Source: an uncultured Oscillospiraceae bacterium
GTDB lineage: Bacteria; Bacillota; Clostridia; Oscillospirales; Acutalibacteraceae
Direction: 5' to 3'
Length of the DNA: 7,785 nucleotides
NCBI GenBank assembly: GCA_900553525.1
Contig: USDZ01000081.1
Span: forward strand, 1-7,785
The position numbers and the translations under genes were made by a program. Each line of letters starts with the position of its first letter. The stretch's first letter is position 1. Below are positions 1 to 6,112 of the stretch, in pieces. Below the pieces are notes generated by a model. That model had not been told where the DNA came from, searched no databases, and saw only the letters and a list, made by a program, of their open reading frames with translations.

Positions 1-657
1 GGTCAGCAGCAGGCTTTGCGCCAATTTGATGCGTTCCCCGCTGATATAGCTTTTCAGGGACATCCCCATCGCCTTTTGAAAAAGGACACACAGATAATCG
101 GGATGATAACCAAACTGGGCCGCCACCTCCCGAACGGTCAGTTTATCCCGGCTGTGGATGCGGATCCATTCCGCAATCTCCGACACCAGCGGCGTGTCCC
201 CGTTTCGCATACCCTCGCCGGCAGCGGCCAGTTCCGCGAGCAGGAGGGCCAGGGCGGTGTCGGGCGCATAGGCCGGATACCCCGGTGTATTGGCAATGTG
301 AAGAAGCTGCTTAAACAGCAACGAAAACCGGTAGGAATCGGGCACCGACAACAGGCCTGCCTCAAGGCCCAACCCCGGCCAATGATCGGTGACGAAATGC
401 ACCCAATAAAAAGAGGTTCTGCCCCAGCTCGGCCGGTACCCTCCATGACGGCCATGCGGCTGGAGCAGATACAGATCCCCCTCCTTGAGATGATACCGGT
501 CTCCCTCTTCTTCCAAATACACGTCGCCGGCCACCACATACAAAATTTCATAGCTGTCGATGGTGCGCCAGGGATGGGTCCATTCCGCCTGGGTGGAAAA
601 CAAACCGCTGTACAGATAGGAAACCTGCAGGGCCGGATCGGCGAAAAGCTGGATCAT
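1..657 (-). CDS. AraC-family transcriptional regulator, C-terminus cut by window edge
   Basis: This is a DNA-binding regulator with a sugar-sensing N-terminal domain. Reading leftward from the ATG at 657 gives 219 uninterrupted codons to the window edge. Residues about 20-95 look like the cupin-type AraC ligand-binding domain: a run of beta-strand-like segments (EILYVVAGDVYLEEEGDRY, then HLKEGDLYLLQPHGRHGGY). Residues about 160-219 hold the first helix-turn-helix of the AraC C-terminal domain, with the family pattern KLTVREVAAQFGYHPDYLCVLF followed by F-K/Q-x-x-G and the linker YISGERIKLAQSLL. The second helix-turn-helix lies beyond position 1. The start is supported by an AAGGGAG ribosome binding site about 8 bases upstream. 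It is divergent from the GH127 gene, with 121 bp between the two starts, so control of that gene is the natural inference. The ligand (perhaps L-arabinose or an arabino-oligosaccharide) cannot be read from the sequence. Family assignment is firm. Confidence 0.93.
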   Translation of the reverse strand, partial: MIQLFADPALQVSYLYSGLFSTQAEWTHPWRTIDSYEILYVVAGDVYLEEEGDRYHLKEGDLYLLQPHGRHGGYRPSWGRTSFYWVHFVTDHWPGLGLEAGLLSVPDSYRFSLLFKQLLHIANTPGYPAYAPDTALALLLAELAAAGEGMRNGDTPLVSEIAEWIRIHSRDKLTVREVAAQFGYHPDYLCVLFQKAMGMSLKSYISGERIKLAQSLLLT

Positions 658-692
658 ATCGGATTTTCTCCCTTATTTCCTCTTTTTTGTCC

Positions 693-722
693 TTGAGCAG
701 CCGGCACAAATCTTGATAAGAT
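693..722 (+). promoter_or_regulatory. Weak candidate promoter for the GH127 gene
   Basis: Read rightward, TTGAGC (693-698) and TAAGAT (717-722) are separated by 18 bases. Each matches four of six consensus bases. Such a poor promoter would fit a gene that needs an activator, as many AraC-family targets do, but the match is weak enough to arise by chance. It overlaps the divergent promoter on the other strand. Confidence 0.3.
710..722. repeat. Small palindrome ATCTT-GAT-AAGAT in the divergent promoter region
   Basis: Perfect 5-bp inverted arms (710-714 and 718-722) flank a 3-bp spacer. The element lies over the expected transcription start of the leftward AraC gene and the candidate -10 of the rightward GH127 gene, a position where a bound protein could affect both. 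It is short, and AraC proteins more often bind direct repeats, so an operator role is only a possibility. Confidence 0.35.
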
Positions 723-749
723 AATACCAAAACAAGCCCGAGTTTGCAA
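721..749 (-). promoter_or_regulatory. Candidate sigma-A promoter for the AraC-family gene
   Basis: Read leftward, the sequence has TTGCAA (744-749) as a -35 box, a 17-base spacer and TATTAT (721-726) as a -10 box. The -10 matches five of six consensus bases, the -35 four of six, and the spacing is ideal. Transcription would start near 714, leaving a leader of about 57 bases before the ATG at 657. Confidence 0.55.
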
Positions 750-755
750 TCCAAC

Positions 756-773
756 GGAAAGAAAGGAAAGAAA
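756..773 (+). repeat. Tandem 9-bp repeat GGAAAGAAA x2 in the GH127 leader, containing its ribosome binding site
   Basis: GGAAAGAAA occurs twice in a row (756-764, 765-773), followed by GAAGT and the ATG at 779. The purine-rich run supplies the only Shine-Dalgarno-like sequence for GH127 (AAAGGAAAG, 762-770), which is neither a perfect AGGAGG nor ideally spaced. It supports the choice of the 779 start. Confidence 0.6.
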
Positions 774-778
774 GAAGT

Positions 779-2674
779 ATGACCCAGTACCAGAGTGTCC
801 CCTTTGCCTGTGTGGAGCTGGACAACGGATTTTGGCATGACCGGCAGGAAATCAACCGCACGGTCACGATACGCAATGTCTGGAAACGCTTTGAGGAAAC
901 CGGTCGATTCGCCTCCTTTCGGTTCGACTGGAAGGAGGGAATGCCGCATAAGCCCCATGTCTTTTACGATTCCGACGTAGCCAAATGGATCGAATCGGCG
1001 GCGTATATCCTGTGTAAGCATCCGGATCCTTGGCTGGAAGAACGGGTGGAGGAACTGGTGGAACAGATCGTGACCCATCAGCAGGAGGACGGCTATTTCA
1101 ATGTCTGGTTTACTGTCGTCGAACCGGGAAAGCGTTTTCAGCAGCGGTCGGCTCACGAGCTATACTGCGCAGGGCATCTGATCGAGGCCGCCGTGGCGTA
1201 TTATGAGGCCACCGGCAGGGACCGGTTTCTGCGGTCCATGTGCCGGTATGCCGACTGCATCGCCAAGATTTTTATGGAAGACCAGAGCCCGCCGTTCGCC
1301 ACACCCGGACACGAGGAAATCGAGCTGGCCCTGGTCAGGCTTTACCGCTGCACCGGCGAAGAACGGTATCTCCGCCTGAGCCGCTGGTTTTTGGATCAAC
1401 GGGGCAACAATGACAAGGACCCCGCCTGTATGGCAGCGTGGGAACATTCCTGCTATACGCAAAGCCATCTGCCGGTCCGTAAGCAATTGACGGCGGAAGG
1501 TCACGCGGTGCGGGCCGGCTACCTGTTCAGCGCCATGGCGGACGTGGCCTACGAGACCGGAGACGAAGAACTGCTGGCCGCCTGCCGCGCCCTGTTCGAC
1601 AATATCGTCGGACAGCGCATGTACATCACCGGCGGCGTGGGCTCCACCCGGACAGGGGAAGCCTTTACCAAGGATTTCGACCTTCCCAACGCAACGGCGT
1701 ATGCGGAAACCTGCGCTGCGATCGCGTTGGTGCTGTTCGCACAGCGGATGTTGCTTCTGGAAGTCGACGGCCGGTATGCCGACACGGTGGAACGGGTGCT
1801 CTACAATGGCTTTCTCTCCGGTCTTTCCCTGGACGGCAGGAGTTTCTTTTACGAAAATCCCCTGGAGATCGACCTGGATCGCCGTGGCCGGGACCGTTCG
1901 CTGGAAGGCGGCGAGGTGCTGCCCATTCCCCAGCGGGTGGAGGTCTTTGACTGCTCCTGCTGCCCGCCAAATGTCACCCGGCTGATCGCCTCCATCGGCA
2001 ATTATGGAATCACCTATGACGACCAGACTTTCTATATCCATCAATATATGGAAGGGACCGCCCGCTGGCGGATGGGAGAGCAGGCAGTCGTCCTCCGGCA
2101 GGAAACCCGTTATCCGGCGGAAGGCCGGATCCGGCTGCACATCACCGGGGCCCGGGGCCTCCAAGCGGCCCTGCGCATCCCCGGATGGTGCCGCCGCTAT
2201 ACCCTGCTGTGCGGCGGCCAAGTGGTCACGTCGGCCCCGGAAAAGGGGTATGTGACGGTTGGTTGCGAGGAAGACGACGTGATGCTGGATCTGGATCTCG
2301 ACATGCCTCCCGTTTTGATGGAAGCCGATCCCCGGATCCACGCCGACGCAGGCCGAGCCGCCCTGCAGCGGGGCCCTGTGGTGTACTGCGTGGAGGGAAC
2401 GGATCATCAGGGGAGGGTCCACGACCTGCTTCTGGACAGGCGTCCCGAAACCTACGCCGAATGGGAGGCCGGTACCCGGGTGGAGCGGCATCCGGCTTTT
2501 CCCCTGCCTGTGATCAAAACCTCGGGCTGGCGGCGGAAACGCCCGGAAGCCGGAAACCCATACCGTCCTTTGGAAAAGGAATTGGAGCCCGTCGAGATGA
2601 CCTTTGTCCCCTATTTTGCTTTCGCCAACCGGGGTGAAAGCGATATGCTGGTTTGGGTGCCGGTCCGCCGGTAA
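779..2674 (+). CDS. GH127 family beta-L-arabinofuranosidase (cytoplasmic)
   Basis: This glycoside hydrolase resembles HypBA1 of Bifidobacterium, which releases L-arabinose from the non-reducing end of beta-1,2-linked arabinofuranosides such as those on plant hydroxyproline-rich glycoproteins. The (alpha/alpha)6 barrel fills roughly residues 10-420, with the family stretch HELYCAGHLIEAA at 126-138. The expected catalytic set is present: Glu294 in GEAF (general acid/base), Glu310 and Cys312 in YAETCAA (zinc ligands), and DCSCCPPN at 391-398, where Cys394 is the nucleophile and Cys395 the further zinc ligand. Beta-sandwich domains follow to residue 631, close to the usual 630-660 length. There is no signal peptide or membrane segment, so it acts inside the cell on imported oligosaccharides. 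It is the only gene on this strand in the window, ends ahead of a terminator and diverges from an AraC regulator. Family assignment is firm; the exact linkage cleaved is inferred from homologs, and related families (GH146, GH142) show that substrates vary. Confidence 0.93.
   Translation: MTQYQSVPFACVELDNGFWHDRQEINRTVTIRNVWKRFEETGRFASFRFDWKEGMPHKPHVFYDSDVAKWIESAAYILCKHPDPWLEERVEELVEQIVTHQQEDGYFNVWFTVVEPGKRFQQRSAHELYCAGHLIEAAVAYYEATGRDRFLRSMCRYADCIAKIFMEDQSPPFATPGHEEIELALVRLYRCTGEERYLRLSRWFLDQRGNNDKDPACMAAWEHSCYTQSHLPVRKQLTAEGHAVRAGYLFSAMADVAYETGDEELLAACRALFDNIVGQRMYITGGVGSTRTGEAFTKDFDLPNATAYAETCAAIALVLFAQRMLLLEVDGRYADTVERVLYNGFLSGLSLDGRSFFYENPLEIDLDRRGRDRSLEGGEVLPIPQRVEVFDCSCCPPNVTRLIASIGNYGITYDDQTFYIHQYMEGTARWRMGEQAVVLRQETRYPAEGRIRLHITGARGLQAALRIPGWCRRYTLLCGGQVVTSAPEKGYVTVGCEEDDVMLDLDLDMPPVLMEADPRIHADAGRAALQRGPVVYCVEGTDHQGRVHDLLLDRRPETYAEWEAGTRVERHPAFPLPVIKTSGWRRKRPEAGNPYRPLEKELEPVEMTFVPYFAFANRGESDMLVWVPVRR
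1127..1140 (+). promoter_or_regulatory. cre-like (CcpA) sequence inside the GH127 coding region
   Basis: GGAAAGCGTTTTCA matches the Firmicutes catabolite-responsive element consensus TGWAANCGNTNWCA at every position except the first. It lies about 350 bases into the GH127 gene. Cre sites inside coding regions can act as transcription roadblocks when CcpA is bound. The bases also have to encode residues 117-121, so the match could be accidental. Confidence 0.25.
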
Positions 2675-2774
2675 AGGCTTTTCGGGCCGCCTACGGCGGA
2701 AATCCACAGAAACGGCCGCCCCAGGAATAATCGAAAATGGGAAAAGGCGGGTTCTCGCCTCGAAAACGCGAAAG

Positions 2775-2797
2775 GCGGGCCATCGTGTATGGCCCGC
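2775..2797 (-). terminator. 9-bp GC-rich hairpin, possible terminator for the phosphate operon
   Basis: GCGGGCCAT and ATGGCCCGC form a perfect 9-bp stem with a 5-base loop. Read leftward it is followed by CTTTCGCGTTTT, a broken T-rich stretch, so it could end transcripts coming from phoR. Read rightward no T-run follows. The T-tract is imperfect, hence the modest confidence. Confidence 0.45.
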
Positions 2798-2806
2798 AAG
2801 GGATGC

Positions 2807-2850
2807 AAAGGGGCTGCTGCAAAAGGATTCCTTATGCAGCAGCCTCTTTT
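2807..2850 (+). terminator. Rho-independent terminator downstream of GH127
   Basis: AAAGGGGCTGCTGC (2807-2820) pairs with GCAGCAGCCTCTTT (2836-2849) to make a 14-bp stem with one G-U pair. The 15-base loop can itself fold (AAGG with CCTT). The 3' arm ends in TTTT. It lies about 130 bases after the GH127 stop. Because A-runs precede the stem, it may also work for leftward transcripts from phoR, although the T-run on that side is only three bases. Confidence 0.75.
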
Positions 2851-2874
2851 CCATATTATTCCATGTTATTCCAT
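2845..2874 (-). repeat. Three-copy 10-bp tandem repeat across the phoR stop codon
   Basis: Read leftward the units are ATGGAATAAC (2874-2865), ATGGAATAAT (2864-2855) and ATGGAAAAGA (2854-2845). The first contains the last two codons and the TAA of phoR, so the sequence Met-Glu-stop is repeated directly after the gene. The third unit overlaps the 3' arm and T-run of the terminator hairpin. Confidence 0.7.
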
Positions 2875-4596
2875 CGGCAGCCGAACCGTAAAGGTCGTCC
2901 CCACCTGGGGCTCGCTGGCCACGCTGACATCGCCGCCGTACAGACCGACGATATGCTTGACGATGGACAGTCCCAGCCCGGTGCCCCCCAGTTCCCGGCT
3001 TCTTCCTTTGTCCACCCGGTAAAACCGTTCGAAAATCCGATCCCGGTGTTCGGGCGGAATGCCGATCCCGGTGTCGTGTACCCGGATGACCACCACACCG
3101 CGTTCGACCGCTCCGCTGACATTGAGCACGCCGCCGTCGCGGTTGTATTTGATCCCGTTTTCCATCAGGTTTTTCATCAGTTGATACAGCCGCCGGGGAT
3201 GGGCGCGTACCTGAAGCTCGGAGGGGACGAACAGATGCAGGTGAATCCCCCGGGCATCCGCCTCGGGCTGAAGGGAGGCGGCGACCTTTTCCACCGTCTC
3301 AGCCAAGGAGGTGAGAGGGGGTTCCGACTCCGGTGTGCCGTTCTCGATCTCGGAGAGTTGGAGCAGATCGTCGGTCAGCTTTTGCAGGCGCTCCGCCTCG
3401 ATCTCGATGATCTCATAAAAGGAGCGGGCGGTTTCCGGATCCCGGTTTCCCGACTTGAGCAGTTCGATATATCCCCGAATAGAGGTCAGCGGGGTTTTGA
3501 GTTCATGGGTGACATTGGCGACGAAATCGCTGCGCATCTGCTCGAGTTTGCGCAGCCGGGTCACATCGGAGAGTACCGCGAGGGCACCGCTCTCGGAACC
3601 TTCGCCGGCCCGGGCGGCGTAAACTTGGAGGATCCGTTCTTCCGGCGCGAGGCAGAGCGTTTCCCGGACAGGATCGCCTTCCCGCATCACCCGGTCCAGG
3701 ATTTCCCCGACGGCCAGGTAATGGGCGCCGCACTCGGACAGCCGCCGAACCTCCTGTGGGCAGTTTCCCAGCAAATCCCGCGCTCGGCGGGTCATGAGAA
3801 GAATCCGTCCCCCGGCGTCCACAGCCAACACGCCGTCGTCCATCCCCTGCAAGATTCCGGCCAGACGGTCGTTCGCCTGTTTCAGCTCCATGTGCGCGGC
3901 GGCCAGACGGTCCGCCATGGTGTTAAAGGCGCCCGCCAGTTCTCCCATCTCATCCGGTGCCCCTTCCACCTTGGCCGGGACATCCCCTTCGGCCATGGCG
4001 CGGGCGGCACTCGTCAGGGACTGAAGAGGCCGCACCACCCGCCCGGCGGCATAGTGAGCGCTGATCAGTGCCGCCACCAGCCCCATGAAAATGCCCACGC
4101 CTCCGCACAACCAAAGGGTCCCCTGGACCTGATCGGTCCCGTCAAGAGACACGCTCGCCCGGTAGATGCGCGCCTGCCCGTCCTCGTCGGTGATTTTGCG
4201 GGCCATATACATCTGGCGCCCACCCATAGTGGAGCTTCTGCGGATATCCTCCCCCACACCGGTGTCCATGGCTTCCTGAAATTCCGGCCGGGACGCATGG
4301 TTCTCCATTTCCCCGGCGTCGGCCTCACTGTCCGCCAGGACACGGCCCTGTTCATCCAGGACCGTCAGGCGGACGGATACGTCCTCCCCGGCCAAACTTC
4401 CGCCCAAGCGGGCAATGGTCTCCGGAAGCGTGTTATCCGGAATCTCCATTTCGCCGGCCAGAGCCAGCACCGCCGTCAGCCGCTCCCGAATCTCATCGGT
4501 GTACACCTGCCGCATCAGGGGCACGGCAAATAGAAACGCGACCAGAAGGCCCGCGACAATGGATACAATAGCCGCCCGGAAAAACCGTTTTCGCAT
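2866..4596 (-). CDS. phoR: PhoR-like membrane sensor histidine kinase
   Basis: This kinase autophosphorylates a histidine and passes the phosphate to the response regulator encoded just upstream; beside pst and phoU, its likely signal is phosphate supply. Over 576 aa the order is: membrane segment 7-28, an extracytoplasmic domain of about 130 residues, membrane segment about 160-182, HAMP linker about 183-235, PAS domain about 240-348, HisKA with the phospho-acceptor His364 in VTHELKTPL, then the HATPase domain. The last shows the N-box Asn476/Asn480, the G1 box DTGIGIP (508-514), the F-box around FERFYRVD and the G2 box GGTGLGLS (537-544). All catalytic residues are intact. The ATG at 4596 has AAGGGGG about 9 bases upstream. 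The gene follows the regulator after 45 bp and ends the operon. The TM-sensor-TM-HAMP-PAS-HisKA layout is that of Gram-positive PhoR. WalK shares this architecture, but the genomic context favours PhoR. Confidence 0.92.
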   Translation of the reverse strand: MRKRFFRAAIVSIVAGLLVAFLFAVPLMRQVYTDEIRERLTAVLALAGEMEIPDNTLPETIARLGGSLAGEDVSVRLTVLDEQGRVLADSEADAGEMENHASRPEFQEAMDTGVGEDIRRSSTMGGRQMYMARKITDEDGQARIYRASVSLDGTDQVQGTLWLCGGVGIFMGLVAALISAHYAAGRVVRPLQSLTSAARAMAEGDVPAKVEGAPDEMGELAGAFNTMADRLAAAHMELKQANDRLAGILQGMDDGVLAVDAGGRILLMTRRARDLLGNCPQEVRRLSECGAHYLAVGEILDRVMREGDPVRETLCLAPEERILQVYAARAGEGSESGALAVLSDVTRLRKLEQMRSDFVANVTHELKTPLTSIRGYIELLKSGNRDPETARSFYEIIEIEAERLQKLTDDLLQLSEIENGTPESEPPLTSLAETVEKVAASLQPEADARGIHLHLFVPSELQVRAHPRRLYQLMKNLMENGIKYNRDGGVLNVSGAVERGVVVIRVHDTGIGIPPEHRDRIFERFYRVDKGRSRELGGTGLGLSIVKHIVGLYGGDVSVASEPQVGTTFTVRLPME

Positions 4597-4614
4597 GTCT
4601 GCCGTCCCCCTTCT

Positions 4615-4630
4615 CCGGCCGGACGGCCGG
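4615..4630 (-). repeat. GC-only inverted repeat between the regulator and kinase genes
   Basis: CCGGCCGTCCGGCCGG in the mRNA sense can fold as a 6-bp all-GC stem with a 4-base loop. It occupies a third of the 45-bp gap between the phoP stop and the phoR start and ends a few bases before the phoR ribosome binding site (about 4606-4612). No T-run follows, so it is not a terminator. It might affect mRNA stability or translation of the kinase. Confidence 0.5.
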
Positions 4631-4641
4631 GTTAATTCCGT

Positions 4642-5331
4642 TTATTCCGCAAACCGGTATCCCACGCCCCGGACGGTCAGAATCCGTTTCGGATTGTCCG
4701 GCTCGTCCTCAAGCTTCTGCCGGAGATACCGGATGTGCACGTCCACTGTGCGGGTATCCCCGTAAAATTCCACCTTCCAGACCGTATCGAGCAGCATTTC
4801 CCGGGTAAACACCCGGCCCGGCGTTTTCATCAGGGTATAGAGCAGTTCAAATTCCCGGTGGGTCAGTTCTACCGGCTCCCCGTTTTTCGTCACGGCGCGG
4901 CGGGCGTAGTCCAGCGTGATCCCGTGCCCGGACAGCACCGGTTCCCCCGCGGCGTTTAAATATTCCTGCCGCCGGATCACCGCGCGGACGCGGGCCGCAA
5001 GCTCCTTGACGCTGAAGGGCTTGGTGATATAGTCGTCCGCCCCCATCTCCAGCCCCAGCACCCGGTCCACCTCGTCGGTGCGGGCGGTCATCATCAGAAT
5101 GGGCACCGGCCGGGTCGTCGGATCCCCCCGCAGGCTTTTCAGCACGGCGATCCCGTCCTGCCCCGGCATCATCCAGTCGAGCAGAACCGCGTCGGGCAGC
5201 TTTTGGCGCACGGCATGCAGCAAAACCGCGCCGTCGGAAAACTCCGCCGTTTCAAATCCCGCGTCCCGCAGTCCGATGGAGGCCAGACGGCGGATATGGG
5301 GCTCGTCGTCCACGATATAAATCAGCGGCAT
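4642..5331 (-). CDS. phoP: PhoP/PhoB-like response regulator, OmpR family
   Basis: This two-domain transcription factor is activated by phosphorylation from the kinase encoded next to it and should control phosphate-starvation genes, probably including this operon. The receiver domain (1-120) has the acidic pair Asp8/Asp9, phospho-acceptor Asp52 in LLDWMMPG, the switch Thr82 and Lys104 in the TKPF motif. The winged-helix DNA-binding domain (about 130-229) has the OmpR-family signatures LTHREFELL, VFTREMLLDTVW, the recognition helix TVDVHIRYLRQKLE and the terminal RGVGYRF hairpin. At 229 aa it is the usual length. The ATG at 5331 is preceded by AAAGGGCGGG. It starts 42 bp after phoU and is followed by the kinase. 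A candidate promoter of its own overlaps the end of phoU. The family is certain; the phosphate role rests on context. The symbol phoB would be equally defensible. Confidence 0.92.
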   Translation of the reverse strand: MPLIYIVDDEPHIRRLASIGLRDAGFETAEFSDGAVLLHAVRQKLPDAVLLDWMMPGQDGIAVLKSLRGDPTTRPVPILMMTARTDEVDRVLGLEMGADDYITKPFSVKELAARVRAVIRRQEYLNAAGEPVLSGHGITLDYARRAVTKNGEPVELTHREFELLYTLMKTPGRVFTREMLLDTVWKVEFYGDTRTVDVHIRYLRQKLEDEPDNPKRILTVRGVGYRFAE

Positions 5332-5372
5332 GGCGTCCCGCCCTTTCTGTATAATCTATGTGGCACATCTCC

Positions 5373-5402
5373 ATTATATCTCCTCTTCCGACGCCTTGTC
5401 GA
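5373..5402 (-). promoter_or_regulatory. Candidate internal promoter for phoPR overlapping the phoU stop
   Basis: Read leftward, TCGACA (5397-5402, five of six consensus bases) and a perfect TATAAT (5373-5378) are 18 bases apart. The -10 box overlaps the phoU TAA stop (5374-5376). Transcription would start near 5366, about 35 bases before the phoP ATG. This would allow the two-component pair to be made without reading through pst and phoU. Confidence 0.55.
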
Positions 5403-6096
5403 GGGATTTTTCCTCTTCGACCGGAATGGCCGGGGACACGGCGTCGTTGAGGTTGGGGTGGACCCCCGTTTCGACAAAAATCGCCCACTCCGCGATGTTG
5501 GTGGCGTGATCGCCGATCCGTTCGATATATTTGGCGATGAACATGAAATCCACGGTGGAGGGCACGGAAGAGGGCCGATGCTCCAACTGCCCGCACAGAT
5601 CGAGAATGGAAGAGGAAAACAGGGCGTCCACCTCGTCGTCCATGGAACAGATTTCCTTGGCGGCTTCGGTGTCCCGGCGCAGATAGGCGTCCAGCGCGCC
5701 GGCGAACATGGCCCGCGCTTTGCTGAACATCCGCATCAGCCGAGGGGAAGGAGTTTGACCGGCCATGCCTGCCACGGTGGAGAGAATTTCACAAATATCC
5801 GCACACTGATCCGCCACCCGCTCCATATCGGTCAGGATCTTCAGGGTGGCGGTGATGACCCGCAGGTCCCGGGCGAGCGGCTGCTGGAGGGCCAGCAGGT
5901 TCATGCAGCTGTGTTCGATTTTCTTTTCCATGGTGTTGATCTCGGCGTCCCTCGGCACGATCTTTTGGGCCAGGGGCCGGTCCATGGATTTCAGGCAGCG
6001 GATGGCGTCCTGCATGAGCGTGTCCACCCGGCGGCCCATATCCGCCAGATCGGTGTGCAGGCGGGCGAGCTCTTCGTCAAACAGGGTTCTGGGCAT
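5374..6096 (-). CDS. phoU: PhoU, phosphate signalling and transport regulator
   Basis: PhoU is a cytoplasmic all-helical protein that connects the PstSCAB importer to the PhoR kinase, keeping the Pho response off when phosphate is plentiful and restraining uptake. The 240-aa product has the two homologous three-helix bundles of the family. Each has its metal-binding motif: E92-R93-x2-D96-x3-D100 in the first repeat and E192-R193-I194-G195-D196-H197-x2-N200 in the second. The N-terminal FDEELARLHTDLADMG is also typical. Residues after about 214 form an acidic, probably disordered tail ending SEEEI, slightly beyond the core fold. The ATG at 6096 has a strong AAAGGAG site 9 bases upstream, which overlaps the pstB stop, so the two are likely co-translated (16-bp gap). 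Assignment is firm. Confidence 0.95.
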   Translation of the reverse strand: MPRTLFDEELARLHTDLADMGRRVDTLMQDAIRCLKSMDRPLAQKIVPRDAEINTMEKKIEHSCMNLLALQQPLARDLRVITATLKILTDMERVADQCADICEILSTVAGMAGQTPSPRLMRMFSKARAMFAGALDAYLRRDTEAAKEICSMDDEVDALFSSSILDLCGQLEHRPSSVPSTVDFMFIAKYIERIGDHATNIAEWAIFVETGVHPNLNDAVSPAIPVEEEKSLDKASEEEI

Positions 6097-6112
6097 ATCG
6101 TTCGCTCCTTTA

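Larger units (their letters stand above)
2675..2865. other. Convergent non-coding junction between GH127 and phoR
   Basis: No gene is supported in these 191 bp. Leftward and rightward transcription meet here. The contents are a small hairpin just after the GH127 stop (CCGCC-TAC-GGCGG, 2687-2699), a 9-bp hairpin at 2775-2797, a strong terminator hairpin at 2807-2850, and part of a 10-bp tandem repeat reaching into the end of phoR. Open frames crossing the region have no ribosome binding site or recognisable product. Confidence 0.7.

Noticed and set aside
16..696. 226-codon plus-strand open frame opposite the AraC gene
   Set aside because: It is in register with the AraC-family gene, whose cupin and helix-turn-helix features are clear. 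It also runs across the AraC promoter side with no ribosome binding site of its own.
548..1156. 202-codon minus-strand open frame across the intergenic region
   Set aside because: It would cover the AraC start, the divergent promoters and the 5' end of GH127 in a different frame, and it shows no domain.
1160..2854. 564-codon open frame on the minus strand opposite the GH127 gene
   Set aside because: Its codon boundaries coincide exactly with those of GH127, so it is open only because the real gene uses no TTA, CTA or TCA codons there. The translation has low-complexity Gly/Arg/His/Pro composition and no recognisable domain, and its start lies in the tandem repeat and terminator region.
2737..4533. 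598-codon open frame on the plus strand opposite the kinase gene
   Set aside because: It is also in exact codon register with phoR, reads through the terminator hairpin and has no family motifs. The kinase on the other strand has every catalytic box intact.
5350..5355. TATAAT on the plus strand near 5350
   Set aside because: No suitable -35 box lies upstream at normal spacing and no plus-strand gene follows; the region is the leader of the leftward phoP gene.
5332..5373. Possible Pho box upstream of phoP
   Set aside because: Only a single TTATACA-like half-site is present on the minus strand; the spaced direct repeats expected for PhoP binding are missing.
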